Assembly: GCF_014332515.1 (NCBI RefSeq) | Contig: NZ_VFSD01000001.1 | Location: 310,001-374,000, forward strand | DNA: 64,000 bases | Direction of reading: 5' to 3' | Source: Pontibacter beigongshangensis | Lineage (GTDB): Bacteria; Bacteroidota; Bacteroidia; Cytophagales; Hymenobacteraceae | Shown here: positions 9,777-20,100 of the stretch, one piece after another | Numbering within the stretch: the stretch's first letter is position 1 | Layout: each line of letters opens with the position of its first letter | Notes under the pieces: generated by a model | The model's input: only the letters and a program-made list of their open reading frames with translations | The model's database searches: none | Told to the model about the DNA's origin: nothing | Program-made: the position numbers and the translations under genes

Positions 9777-9896
9777 TCAGACTGGTCTAGAAAAACACTT
9801 GCCCGCTGGAAAGGTTTAAGCATTGGAAAACATCAGAAACCGACTTCTGATCTACGGGTCTGGCAGTAGAGGGCAGCAGGCAAAAATTGAGGTTTT

Positions 9897-10391
9897 TTAA
9901 ATCTTAAACTTGCGCACAGAGTCCCTGACCTTGTCAAGAAGCGAATTCAGCGTAGAGGCTTCCTGTTCATCCAGATCCACGAGCATACTATCTAAGAGAG
10001 GGGCTGCTTCATCAATTCTGTGCATTAACTCAATGCCTTTTTCAGAAAGAACAATATTGACCAGGCGCTTATCGGCAGGATTTGGTGTTACGGAAACGAG
10101 ATTCTTGTTTTTGAGTCTGCTCACCAGGCGCGAAACATCAGACATCTTATCGAGCATGCGCTCCCTTAATACAGATGTAGAAACGGGATCGGGATAGTCC
10201 ACTCGCAGAATACGCAGAATGTTATACTGCTGCGTCGTCAACTCATATTGTCTGAAAAAGTTTTCGTAGGCATTAAAGATTAAGCCGGAAGTATAAACAA
10301 GATTTATACATCCTTTATGCCTTTCGCTGCGAAAATTGAAGGTGGTCAATTCTAGTTCTAGCTGCATGTAACTGGGAAAGTGTTTAGTCAA
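9897..10391 (-). CDS. MarR-family transcriptional regulator
   Basis: Winged-helix dimeric repressor type. The 164 residues show the MarR layout: N-terminal dimerisation helix (INLVYTSGLIFNAYENFF), QYNILRILR, the recognition helix region ERMLDKMSDVSRLVSRLKNKNLV, then the wing with PADKRLVNIVLSEKG and a C-terminal dimerisation helix. The N-terminus is about 20 residues longer than usual. No target gene sits next to it, and 480 gene-free bases lie upstream. The ligand and regulon cannot be read from the sequence. Confidence 0.9.
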   Translation of the reverse strand: MTKHFPSYMQLELELTTFNFRSERHKGCINLVYTSGLIFNAYENFFRQYELTTQQYNILRILRVDYPDPVSTSVLRERMLDKMSDVSRLVSRLKNKNLVSVTPNPADKRLVNIVLSEKGIELMHRIDEAAPLLDSMLVDLDEQEASTLNSLLDKVRDSVRKFKI

Positions 10392-10871
10392 GTATAATAA
10401 AAAAATCCTTTTTTATTCCGAAATACCCATCTTTTTTTTAAAAATTAATACAAAGAGTTGATAGGCAAACCATTAAACGGAAGAAATCATTTTTTTCTCC
10501 ATCCTAAGGAAGAAGTTTTCGAATTAGTTACTACCAAAAAGACTACCCACGACCTGGCCAGGCCATCGTTTTGGTTAACCTGAAACTCAACACACCTAAC
10601 CATAAGCACAAATGTGTGCAAGCTATCTTCTGTTATAGCAGCTCATGCAGGTATGCCTCCCTTCCCGGTGCTCCTTCAATTAGATTATTAGAATGGTTTA
10701 ACGCTAATAAAACTGGCGAACGGCGTACCCGCCATCCTTTCTGATTTTAAATTTCTATTTCCTACTTCGGCAAAGCACTAATTGCAGCAGCAAGTTTTGT
10801 CCCAGACCTTCTGCCCCCAGCGTATTCAGGTAATCATTTGCCCAGCCAAACACCACCAGGTTACTCCCACC
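10392..10871. other. Intergenic, 480 bases
   Basis: Upstream of the MarR gene and downstream of the small DUF6728-like gene, both on the minus strand. No gene, repeat or clear promoter recognised. On the minus strand the frame stays open for 36 codons past the TAA of the small gene, which I take as chance. Confidence 0.4.
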
Positions 10872-11036
10872 TTACCAGTGCTTAATGATAAAATACACAG
10901 CCCCCAGTAGAAACATGATGATAGATATTTTATTGATGGTATGCATGGCCCGCAAGTTGAAATTTGATTTGCGTTGTGGGTCTTTCTTACGGAAAAAGTA
11001 GGTCGCTACTTCTGTGAAATCAAACAGTCCCTTCAT
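10872..11036 (-). CDS. Small membrane protein, DUF6728-like, 54 aa
   Basis: A short conserved Bacteroidota-type protein. The N-terminal half is basic and aromatic (FTEVATYFFRKKDPQR), followed by the NLRAMHTINKISI segment and one C-terminal transmembrane helix (IIMFLLGAVYFIIKHW). The FRKxDP and MHxINKISI pattern matches what I recall of DUF6728; function is unknown. ATG at 11036, TAA at 10872. The gene is isolated, between MarR and ispG, which are read the same way. Confidence 0.75.
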   Translation of the reverse strand: MKGLFDFTEVATYFFRKKDPQRKSNFNLRAMHTINKISIIMFLLGAVYFIIKHW

Positions 11037-11235
11037 AATCATTGGTTTTTATTAGTTTATTATCGGTAATTTCAAGTAGCCGGCGCAAATCAATTAGAGT
11101 GCTTAATGAATGCGCACCGTCGTGTAGGTGGAGCAGCAACAGCTGCAGAACCCTCCGAGGCTAATTTTGTAGGAAAAAATAAAAAGTGCCTTTACGATGT
11201 ACCTTAGCGATATCAAGATTTTTCCCTATAAAATC

Positions 11236-11269
11236 AGCTCCGAGGGGCTCTTTTCATTAGAATAATTGA
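11236..11269 (-). repeat. Dispersed intergenic repeat, copy E (inverted)
   Basis: Read on the minus strand: CTCAATTATTCTAATGAAAA followed by GAGCCCCTCGGAGC. It lies in the 345-base gap (11037-11381) downstream of ispG, which otherwise holds nothing I recognise. Confidence 0.65.
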
Positions 11270-11381
11270 GTTTTAAGACTTTCCATAACAAGTTGTTTAA
11301 GCAAGTATCCTGAGGGTGCCGGCGTATCCTCTGTTTTCCTTTACAGCATTGAGCAACAAACTTCCGGAAGTCGCTTAAAAC

Positions 11382-13355
11382 TTACTCCTGCAGCTGCACC
11401 GGCTCCAGCCAACGGTCATCTTCCCGAATCAGTTCAATCAGTTCATCTACGGCCCTGTCGGCAGGAACAGACTTTTTCACGACCGTCTGGCCTCTGTAAA
11501 GCGCAATTTTGTCTTTCCCTACGCCTACATAGCCATAGTCGGCATCAGCCATTTCGCCCGGTCCGTTTACGATGCAGCCCATAATGCCTATTTTCACGCC
11601 TTTCAGGTGGTCGGTGCGCTTTCGGATCATGGCCGTTGTTTCCTGCAGATCGAAAAGAGTGCGTCCGCAGCTGGGGCAGCTTATGTATTCTGTTTTGCTC
11701 ATACGGGTGCGGGCCGCCTGCAAGATGCCGAAGCTCAGCTTGTTGAGCTGGTCGATCGTTTGTAACAAGGCGCCTTTCTCCTGCTCCGGCAGAAGCTCTG
11801 TACCCAGCATCACCCCGTCGCCCAAGCCATCTATCAGCAAGCCTCCCACATCGGTGGCCGCATACAGCTGCACTTCGTCAGCAGTTAAGGCTCCGTAAGA
11901 GCGCTGGATGATGCAGGGGTTCTTCAGCCCGTTGTTCATCAGCCGGAAAAAGCATTTCCGCAGTTCCGCCATGGCGTGTTCATTGCTTGTCTGCAGCAGC
12001 AGTACCGTTGTGCTGTCCTGCTTTAAACGTGCCAGCAACTCGTCGGTCAGGTCACTGATGCTGATCTGCACGAAATTTAGTGTAGGGTGCAGCTGTGTTG
12101 CCTCCCGGTACTGCCTGGCTGTGAGCAGGGGGTGGCTATCTGTCAGGCGGTCCATCAGCTGCCAGGGCACATAGTTTACGATTTCCTTCAGCCCATTGGG
12201 CAGCATAAATTTTATCGGAGAGTCGCCTGTGTAGATGTAGTCGGCTCCCAGGTCGCTCATGCTGAATTTATCGAGCAGCATGGAATACAGGTGCCCCACG
12301 CATTTCAGATCGGCATACACAGGTTCCTTTAGCCGGCTCAGGTCTGCCACCACTCGCGGCACATTCAGGCCTCCCAGGTTTTCGGTTTCCTGAGTTTCGC
12401 GGCGCTGGTACTGAAATGGGTTTATCGGAACGTGGCAGATCGGTTTTATGGGGTGGGCCTTCTCCGCGCGGTGGGCGTAGCGGTCTATCAAGGCTTTGGC
12501 AACGGGTGCCTCTGCCTCAGGGGCCTCGGTGAGTGATACCCGCACGGTGTCGCCAAGGCCATCTTCCAACAGGGTGCCTATCCCTACCGCCGATTTTATG
12601 CGGCCGTCTTCTGCCTCGCCGGCTTCCGTAACGCCCAGGTGCAGCGGGTATGGCTTTAGCTCTTCTTCGTCGAGCTTCTGCACCAGTAGCCGGTAGGCCT
12701 GCACCATTACCTGCGTGTTAGAGGCCTTCATCGAGATGACGATGTTGTAATACTGCTCGTCTTCGCAGATGCGCAGAAACTCCAGGGCGCTCTCGACCAT
12801 GCCGAGCGGCGTATCGCCGTAGCGGCTCAGAATCCGGTCTGAGAGGGAGCCGTGGTTGGTGCCGATGCGCATGGCGGTGCCATGCGCTTTGCAGATGCGC
12901 ACCAGCGGCAAAAATCGCTCCCGGATGCGGTCAAGTTCAGCCTGGTAGGTGGTGTCGCTATACTCGATTACTTCGAATTTCTTTTTATCGGCGTAGTTGC
13001 CGGGGTTTATACGAACCTTCTCTACAATGCGTGCCGCCACTTCCGCGGCATTGGGCGTAAAGTGTATGTCTGCGATCAGTGGGGCATGGTAGCCGCGGCG
13101 GTGCAACTCATCGCGGATGTGGCGGAGGTTCTCCGCTTCTTTCATGCTGGGGGCCGTAATGCGGATGTACTCGCAGCCGGCCTCCATCATGCGGATGCAT
13201 TGTTCCACCGACCCCAGCGTATCCATCGTGTCTACGGTCGTCATCGACTGCACCCGTATTGGGTAGTCGCCACCCATGGGCAAATCGCCGATATTTACTA
13301 CAATAGATTTTCGGCGTTCGTACGCCGTCAGGCTCGGACAATAATAGTTGCTCAT
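11382..13355 (-). CDS. ispG: 4-hydroxy-3-methylbut-2-enyl diphosphate synthase (IspG/GcpE), long form
   Basis: Fe-S enzyme of the methylerythritol phosphate (MEP) isoprenoid pathway. The 657-residue length is that of the three-domain 'inserted' form found in Bacteroidota, chlamydiae and plants, compared with about 370 in E. coli. The TIM barrel carries VQSMTTVDTMDT and the ITAPSMKEAENL region near the N-terminus. A central insertion of roughly 270 residues follows. The C-terminal [4Fe-4S] domain carries CPSCGRTLFDLQ near residue 558 and GCIVNGPGEMADADYGYVG, giving the three cysteine ligands. Isoprenoids from this pathway would feed quinones and carotenoids, including the substrate of the CrtA-like enzyme in this window. 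Confidence 0.97.
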   Translation of the reverse strand: MSNYYCPSLTAYERRKSIVVNIGDLPMGGDYPIRVQSMTTVDTMDTLGSVEQCIRMMEAGCEYIRITAPSMKEAENLRHIRDELHRRGYHAPLIADIHFTPNAAEVAARIVEKVRINPGNYADKKKFEVIEYSDTTYQAELDRIRERFLPLVRICKAHGTAMRIGTNHGSLSDRILSRYGDTPLGMVESALEFLRICEDEQYYNIVISMKASNTQVMVQAYRLLVQKLDEEELKPYPLHLGVTEAGEAEDGRIKSAVGIGTLLEDGLGDTVRVSLTEAPEAEAPVAKALIDRYAHRAEKAHPIKPICHVPINPFQYQRRETQETENLGGLNVPRVVADLSRLKEPVYADLKCVGHLYSMLLDKFSMSDLGADYIYTGDSPIKFMLPNGLKEIVNYVPWQLMDRLTDSHPLLTARQYREATQLHPTLNFVQISISDLTDELLARLKQDSTTVLLLQTSNEHAMAELRKCFFRLMNNGLKNPCIIQRSYGALTADEVQLYAATDVGGLLIDGLGDGVMLGTELLPEQEKGALLQTIDQLNKLSFGILQAARTRMSKTEYISCPSCGRTLFDLQETTAMIRKRTDHLKGVKIGIMGCIVNGPGEMADADYGYVGVGKDKIALYRGQTVVKKSVPADRAVDELIELIREDDRWLEPVQLQE

Positions 13356-13714
13356 ATTCTAAGGAATCTGCTCGTATCGTTAACCAAAGTTGCTGCCACT
13401 TTGTTCAACAGCTATGGTACGTAAAGTTACAGCTTATTCGTAATTTTGCCGGATTAAAACCTGATTTAACCCTTTCGGCCCCTGCAATTGCAGCTGAAGC
13501 GAAGTTTGGTTACCCGTAAACATGTTTTCAGTGGCCGGAAAGCGTATTACTGGTTTATTGGCGCAGCAGGGAATAAACATAGACGGGCCCAGGCATGGAG
13601 GCTGGTGTAGGGTTTTACTTCATGCAAGATTTTAAATTGCTAATTATCAGAAAAATATCTGTCTTTTGCGTATTTTAACCTGAGCTGAATTTGCTCCTTA
13701 TATTCTTATGCCAT

Positions 13715-14107
13715 ATGCAAAACTTTAAATTTAAGATTCCCCCTATAGAACAGCTGAAATTGCAGGAACTCCTGCGCTGGACGCAATTGCGGCAGGAGCA
13801 GGTGGCGGAGGCTATCCTGATTACCAAAGACACTATTCTGGGGTTTGTGAAGCGGCAGGCTGAGAAAGGAAACTGGAAAGAGGTGGAGCAGGTGCTCAAA
13901 GGCAAGCCCATGTCAAGGACGGCTGGTTTTCTGGCTAATGAACTCAAAGACCGGGTTGTTCAGAACCTGATTTTCCGGCTGGGCTTGCGCCGTATTATCG
14001 CCCTTGCCCTGGCCATGGTGCTTCTCCCCTTCCTTCTTGCCAAAATCAGCGGAACACTCATTTGCAAATTCAGGGAAAAAGGCCAGAAGGAACAAGCCGC
14101 CTCCTGA
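13715..14107 (+). CDS. Hypothetical membrane-anchored protein, 130 aa
   Basis: I do not recognise it. From the ATG at 13715 the protein has a soluble, charged, helical N-terminal two thirds (ELLRWTQLRQEQVAEAIL and KGNWKEVEQVLKGKP) and one hydrophobic helix near residues 100-118 (IIALALAMVLLPFLLAKIS), ending in a basic tail. The frame extends to a TTG at 13691 without adding convincing sequence. It is transcribed away from ispG and followed by two copies of the dispersed repeat. Confidence 0.6.
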   Translation: MQNFKFKIPPIEQLKLQELLRWTQLRQEQVAEAILITKDTILGFVKRQAEKGNWKEVEQVLKGKPMSRTAGFLANELKDRVVQNLIFRLGLRRIIALALAMVLLPFLLAKISGTLICKFREKGQKEQAAS

Positions 14108-14112
14108 GACCT

Positions 14113-14144
14113 GAATTATTTGAATGAAAATACCCCTCCGGAGG
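14113..14144 (+). repeat. Dispersed intergenic repeat, copy C
   Basis: GAATTATTTGAATGAAAA then TACCCCTCCGGAGG, with the perfect palindrome CCTCCGGAGG. It starts six bases after the stop of the preceding gene. Confidence 0.75.
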
Positions 14145-14292
14145 CTTTATCAGAGACACCGGCCACAGGACCTTTTAAGGTATCCGGCTTTTGGGTTGCT
14201 GATTGTTTGTTGTTAATCGTTAATTGATTCCGGAGGCTCACTTTGGTCATTCAATATCAGGCTACAAATGCAACCATCCAACAACAAACAAC

Positions 14293-14324
14293 CAATTATT
14301 CCAATGAAAACACCCCTCCGGAGC
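14293..14324 (+). repeat. Dispersed intergenic repeat, copy D
   Basis: CCAATTATTCCAATGAAAA then CACCCCTCCGGAGC. It is in the same orientation as copy C, 150 bases further on; the stretch between them has TTGTTGTTAATCG-type words similar to those after copy B'. Confidence 0.75.
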
Positions 14325-14365
14325 TGTTTTGAGCAACCGGCGCCGCGGCTCCCTTAACACAAATT

Positions 14366-14405
14366 AAAAGGGGAGGCATCCTTCCGGACACCTCCCCTTT
14401 TTTAA
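14366..14405. terminator. Bidirectional terminator between the 130-aa gene and GS-III
   Basis: An 11-base perfect stem AAAAGGGGAGG/CCTCCCCTTTT with a 14-base loop and T (or, on the other strand, A) tracts outside. It lies where two converging genes end, so it can serve both. Confidence 0.85.
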
Positions 14406-14424
14406 TTCCGTACTATTGGTTCTG

Positions 14425-16617
14425 CTATTGCAGGAACAGCAGCTCACGGTATTTTACCAGTGGCCAATCCTCGTCGTCCACCATTAGTTCCAGCTTGTCC
14501 ACGCTGTGGCGGATCGTATCGAAATAGCCGTAGATCTCCTCGCTGTAGAAGATGGCACGCTCACGGGAATCCTCAATTTTGTTCGCCACTTTGCGCGATC
14601 CGATCATGGCTACCACGTTCTTCTGGATAGTGGAGATGTAGCCCGACATTTTCTTGATGGACTCCAGCATGGTGTGGGAGTAGTCGTCTTCCAGGCCAAG
14701 CTCCTTCAGGCCTTTATAGTTGCTGATAAGTTTGTTCTGATAAGCAACTGCCGTCGGAATGACGTGGTTCATGGCCAGGTCTCCCATCACGCGCGATTCG
14801 ATCTGGATTTTTTTGATGTACTCTTCCAGCAGAATTTCGTGGCGAGCATTTAGCTCAACCTCGGTAAAGATGCCGTGTCTGGCGAACAGGTCCTTCACCT
14901 CTTGCCTGTGGTACACATCCAGGGCACGTGGCGTGGTCTTGATGTTCGACAAGCCTCTGCGCTCCGCTTCCTGGGCCCACTCCTCGGAGTAACCGTTTCC
15001 TTCGAAACGAATATTCTTAGACTCTGCCACATACTCACGCAGTACCTGAATAATGGCAATCTCTTTCTTCACGCCCTGCACGTCGATCAGCTGGTCTACC
15101 TTCGTCCTGAAATCCACCAGTTGGTCAGCCACCATGGTGTTGAGGGCCGTCATAGGAGCTGAAACGTTGGCAGAAGAACCTACGGCGCGAAGCTCGAACT
15201 TATTGCCGGTGAAGGCAAAAGGAGAAGTACGGTTGCGGTCGGTGTTGTCGAGCAGGATTTCAGGAATCTTGTCGATGCCGAGTTTCATGTACATGTTGTC
15301 GCCTTTTTCCATCGGCACTTTTTCGGTGCGCTCAAACTCGTCGAGCAACTCCGTCAGCTGCTGTCCGATGAAGACCGACATGATGGCCGGAGGAGCCTCG
15401 TTGGCACCCAGGCGGTGATCGTTGCTGGCCGAAGCGATGGTGGCACGCAGCAAGTCGGCGTTCTTGTAGACGGCCTGAATCGTGTTGATAAAAAAGGTAA
15501 GGAACTGCAGGTTCTCTTTCGGTTTCTTGCCCGGGGCCAACAGGTTCACGCCGGTGTTGGTGCTCATGGCCCAGTTGTTGTGCTTGCCGCTGCCGTTAAT
15601 GCCTTTAAACGGCTTCTCATGCAGCAACACTTTAAATCCGTGGCGCTCGGCAACCCGGTCCATAATGTCCATCAGGAGCTGGTTGTGGTCGGCGGCCAGG
15701 CTGGCATCTTCAAAGGTGGGGGCACACTCAAACTGTCCCGGGGCCACTTCGTTGTGGCGGGTTCGGAGCGGTATTCCCAATCTATGTGCGGCCGCCTCAA
15801 ATTCTACCATAAAGGCGTGCACGCGGCTTGGAATAGAGCCAAAGTAATGGTCTTCCAGCTGCTGGCCTTTGGCCGGTGTGTGGCCAAAAACAGTTCTTCC
15901 GGAAATAGCCAGGTCCGGGCGGGCATCGAAGAGAGCCCTGTCAACCAGAAAGTACTCCTGCTCAATACCCAGCGTTACCGAAACTCTTGTTACGTCCTTA
16001 TCAAAATACTGGCAAACCGGCACGGCGGCCTCGTTTAGCAGGTGCAATGATTTGAGGAGTGGCGTTTTATAGTCCAGGGCCTCGCCGGTGTAAGAAACGA
16101 AGATGGTAGGGATACAAAGTGTTTTGGAACCGCCGCTCTCCAGGATGAAAGCCGGAGAAGAAGGATCCCAGGCAGTATAGCCTCGAGCCTCAAACGTGTT
16201 GCGGATACCTCCGCTCGGGAATGAGGAAGCATCGGGCTCCTGCTGTACCAGGGCGCTCGCTTTAAAGCTCTCGATAGCCTTGCCGTCGCTGGTCAGGTCG
16301 AAGAACGAGTCGTGCTTCTCAGCAGTGGCACCCGTCAGCGGCTGAAACCAGTGGGTGTAGTGGGTTGCGCCTTTGTCAACGGCCCAGGCCTTCATGGCGG
16401 CTGCCACCGTGTCGGCCAGGTTGCGGTCTACCTTTTCACCAGCGTCGATAGCACGGCGCAGCTTCTTAAAGTAGTCGGATGAGAGCGTGGAACGCATGGC
16501 ATCCAGGCCGAAGACATTCTCACCATAGTAATCTGAGATTTTCTGTGAAGGCAGTTTTACTTCACGGGCGGTGCGTTGGCTTACGAGCTCAAGAGCTTTG
16601 AAACGGAGTTTGGCCAT
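14425..16617 (-). CDS. glnN: Glutamine synthetase type III
   Basis: ATP-dependent ammonia assimilation to glutamine. The 730-residue length and starting motif (AKLRFKALELVSQR) identify the large type III (GlnN) enzymes typical of Bacteroidota. Visible signatures are GATHYTHWFQPLTGATAEKHDSF, the GIEQEYFLVD active-site strand, EVAPGQFECAP, the nucleotide-binding KPFKGINGSGKHNNWAMST, and ASANDHRLGANEAPPAI-type sequence (here SASNDHRLG). It is monocistronic, with a canonical promoter upstream and a bidirectional terminator downstream. No ammonium transporter or PII gene is next to it. Confidence 0.97.
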   Translation of the reverse strand: MAKLRFKALELVSQRTAREVKLPSQKISDYYGENVFGLDAMRSTLSSDYFKKLRRAIDAGEKVDRNLADTVAAAMKAWAVDKGATHYTHWFQPLTGATAEKHDSFFDLTSDGKAIESFKASALVQQEPDASSFPSGGIRNTFEARGYTAWDPSSPAFILESGGSKTLCIPTIFVSYTGEALDYKTPLLKSLHLLNEAAVPVCQYFDKDVTRVSVTLGIEQEYFLVDRALFDARPDLAISGRTVFGHTPAKGQQLEDHYFGSIPSRVHAFMVEFEAAAHRLGIPLRTRHNEVAPGQFECAPTFEDASLAADHNQLLMDIMDRVAERHGFKVLLHEKPFKGINGSGKHNNWAMSTNTGVNLLAPGKKPKENLQFLTFFINTIQAVYKNADLLRATIASASNDHRLGANEAPPAIMSVFIGQQLTELLDEFERTEKVPMEKGDNMYMKLGIDKIPEILLDNTDRNRTSPFAFTGNKFELRAVGSSANVSAPMTALNTMVADQLVDFRTKVDQLIDVQGVKKEIAIIQVLREYVAESKNIRFEGNGYSEEWAQEAERRGLSNIKTTPRALDVYHRQEVKDLFARHGIFTEVELNARHEILLEEYIKKIQIESRVMGDLAMNHVIPTAVAYQNKLISNYKGLKELGLEDDYSHTMLESIKKMSGYISTIQKNVVAMIGSRKVANKIEDSRERAIFYSEEIYGYFDTIRHSVDKLELMVDDEDWPLVKYRELLFLQ

Positions 16618-16647
16618 ATATTAATTAAGGTTGGTGTTTTAGATGAG

Positions 16648-16677
16648 CAAATATAATGAGAAAATTAATTTTTCAAG
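16648..16677 (-). promoter_or_regulatory. Promoter of the GS-III gene
   Basis: On the minus strand TTGAAAA (the -33 type) is followed after about 19 bases by TATATTTG, which fits the Bacteroidota -7 consensus TAnnTTTG. The start codon is 31 bases further on. Confidence 0.7.
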
Positions 16678-16680
16678 TAC

Positions 16681-17107
16681 ATCGCTAGTTTTTTTATAGG
16701 GTATTTTGAAAATAGTTAACAAATTTTCAATCGACCCCCTGGTTTTTGCACCCAGCCAGCCGGAAAAGTGGCTATAAAATTAAGAGCTGCATATTAATTG
16801 TTTATGAAAATAACCTGGTCTTTCCACGATAATATAAACAGGCTATGCTTTTATATGTGGGTATGGAGAGCAAGAGCGTGCATAAAATAACCTCCCTCGA
16901 AAGAGAGAGGCGCAGTGGTAACTAAGGTACAGTGGGAAATCATGTCAAGGCATTAAAGGCAGCAGGCAACCTTCTCCACACTCAGGCAATGATGTACCAC
17001 ATCTGAACAGAAAAGCTCATTCCTTCTCCAAAATTGCGGACAGGTTCTTCGCTGGAATTCAACTCTGTGTATATAATTCTAATTAATCAGTGCCCTTAAA
17101 GGAAGAC
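16681..17107. other. Intergenic, about 430 bases
   Basis: AT-rich spacer between the GS-III promoter and the end of the T9SS protein gene. Nothing further recognised. Confidence 0.4.
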
Positions 17108-20100
17108 CTATTCTTTCAGTAGCTTTCTGTTATATAAAATTTTATCTTCACTACGTACAGTAACAAAATATAATCCTTTTGCTATTTTACTTAAGTCTAA
17201 AGTTATTTTGTCAGATAAAATTGAAGAGACTGTCTTTGTAAATACAACATGTCCTGCTATGTCAATAATCTGTATGTAGCATGTCTTTGGTTCACTGAAT
17301 TGCAGGTATATATCAGTTTTATCAGACGATGGATTAGGTGCCACCAGCACATACGGCTGATTAGTAATAAAACTCAGCGCTAACGTCTTGGAATAAGCTG
17401 CCTTTTCGTCAAAATCAATTTGCTTTAAGCGATAATAAGACGTACCAGATAACGGCAACTTATCCTTATATGAGTAGTTCCTCTGGATGCTGCTGTTACC
17501 TATTCCGTTTATGAATGAAAGAGATTGGAATGTAATTCCGTCTGCTGATCGCTGCACCTCAAATCCTTTATTATCTTTTTCGGACGCAGTAGACCAATAA
17601 AGTAACACCTCATTTTTATCAAGTTCCGCATTAAAACCTAAAAGCTCAACTGGTAATGCATTGTTGATAGAGAAGGACCCTAACGTAACAGGGCTAAAGG
17701 AGGTAAAATGAGTTGAAGAAGTAATAGTGCCTGCACTGGCATCGCCTGTGAACCTACTATGACCATGATTTGCCCATTTGGGGCCTCCCGGCGCACTTAC
17801 ATCCCAATGCGCCACCAGCAGGTCTGCAGGAGTCTGTACGGCACAGCCTTCTACAGCAGTATTGTCCCAACTGAGGGTTACATCTGTGCTGGCACTTCCT
17901 CCTATCCGGTCCAGAAGCCAATATTCACAACTGCTCAAATGATCAATAGCCACGTCTTTGGTGTTGAGGGGATAGTTAGAGTTTGGATTCTCAGGAAAGT
18001 ACTCAGCTTTAAATGCATCTGTGGCCACCCCTGCAGGTGCAATTCCGATAGATCGGTAATAGTTTCCTTTTCCAACCGGGAAGGTGAAGGCCCCGGTACC
18101 ATAACGCACGACTGGTCCTTCCACAAAACTGCTGTTGGATGCTCCGATTACGGTTGCTCCTGCCATAAACAGTAGCTGGTTGTCATCAGAACTAATTATT
18201 TTCCCTTGTTTCAGGTTTAAGGAGGAAGCAATATGCAAAGGGGTGTTCAGAACTAAGTTACCTCCTGGCTTAGCCAATTCCATTCGATTAAAGTTGATTC
18301 CGGCAGCACCTGACTGACTGATAATCTGATCATTAGATCCATCTGCAACCACAGTTCCGCTTCCGGTACCTAGGCTGACAGGCATGCTGCTGCCAACGGT
18401 AATATGGCCGGAAAATGTGGAGCGGGTATTGTGGCTAACTTCCAAAGACCCCGTGCCGCTCCGAACAAAAGTTACGTTGTTATTGAAGTCATCGCCGGTT
18501 AGATGTCCCATACGCAGCCGCCCGGAAGAGTTATTCCGGATTACCACAGGACCGTTGAAAACGCTTCCGCCATTACCGTCATTATCTGCCGGCTGTTCTC
18601 CCTGCTTTGTAATACTAGTGGCCCCATTAAAAACAGAACCCTCCAGGTAAATATTATTGCATACCGTTGATAAAGTAGTGCTTGCCTCAAAAGTCGTTCC
18701 CCTGAAGCGAACTTCAGAGCATTGCACATTAAGATTGCCATTCATAACCGTGCCAGCCTCAAACAATACATTTCCGGTAACGGAGAGCTGGTGCCCATTC
18801 AGGTTCAGGGTACCCGACCTCATCGTCAGGTTCGTGATGGTGGCAGGCCCCTGTAATTGCGGCGGCGTCCCTGCAGCCACGATCACAACCGGGTCGCTTG
18901 CTGCCGGCACACCATTTGGTGTCCAGTTAGAGGCAGAGTTCCAGTTGCTGCCAGCACTCCCGTTCCAGGTATAAGTGGGCTTAATAGGAGAGCCGTAAAC
19001 TTCAAGTTCAAAGATGGAGTAACCGTATAGATTTTTACCTCCACCAATCCCTCTTCGTGTACCGACTATTCTGACATATCGGCCTCTACTGTTTAAGTTT
19101 ACATGCTCATTGTATGTCGGCTTAAATGATGAGTTATCTGTAATGGTAGTTATGGTTGTCCAACTGGTGGTATTGTCAGAAACTTCTATTCTATAATCTT
19201 TAGCGTGAGCACTCTCCCAAAGTATTTTAACCGTATTAATAGTATAGGTAGCGCCCAGGTCGACATAAATCCACTGCGGGTCAATATTGTGCTGGCTTTC
19301 CCAGCGGGAGTTAGCGTTACCATCTACGGCATTGGTTGCGCTGTTTGTGCTATTGTAAGCACTTAATGCAACCACAGGTTTATTCAGTGCTAGATTAATA
19401 TTTTCATTTACATCAGTTACAGCTATGGTAAACATCTGGCTGGTGGTTCGGGTACCATCAGAAGCCTGCACAGTTATATTGTGCGTAGTATTAGTCTCGA
19501 AGTCGAGTAAGGCGCTGTTGGCTACTGTAACAATTCCAGTGGTAGCATTGATGGCGAACCGGCCTCCTGCATTATCAGTCAGCGAGTAGGTAACAGCTTT
19601 CCCCTCCGGCGAGGTAGCCTTGGCAGTTATACCTACCGTTGTTCCGGTGGCGGAGTTCTCTGCAACAGTATTGGGTGCGTTATTTTCGTCTGTTATCGTA
19701 AAAGAAGTTCCAGCAGTCGTTCCATACACCTCAAGCTCCCAGATGGAGTAGCCATACAACGTTGTGCCGGCCTCAATGCCTCTTTTTGTGCCAAATATTC
19801 TGACGTAACGGCCACTACCATTTAAGTCTGCATGTTCCCGATAGGCCGTTTGATAAGTTGTATTGCCTGTGACGGTGCGTAAAATGGTCCAGTTGAGGGC
19901 GTCATTAGATACTTCTATCCGGTAATCAACGGCATGTGCATTCTGCCAGAGTATCCTTACCGTATTTATGTTATAATTGGCCCCCAGATCGACATGAATC
20001 CACTGCGGATCACTGTAGGCGCTTTCCCAGCGGGAGCCGGCATTGCCATCTACGGCATAAGAGGCGGGCTGAATAGGGCTAGGAGAAGAAACAGCTGGTT

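Noticed and set aside
10764..10871. Thirty-six open codons after the stop of the DUF6728-like gene, as a read-through domain
   Set aside because: No family resemblance and no reason for TAA read-through; the 54-aa product already fits the family length.
12852..13424. 190-codon open frame opposite ispG
   Set aside because: Shadow of the ispG reading frame; no recognisable protein and no promoter of its own.
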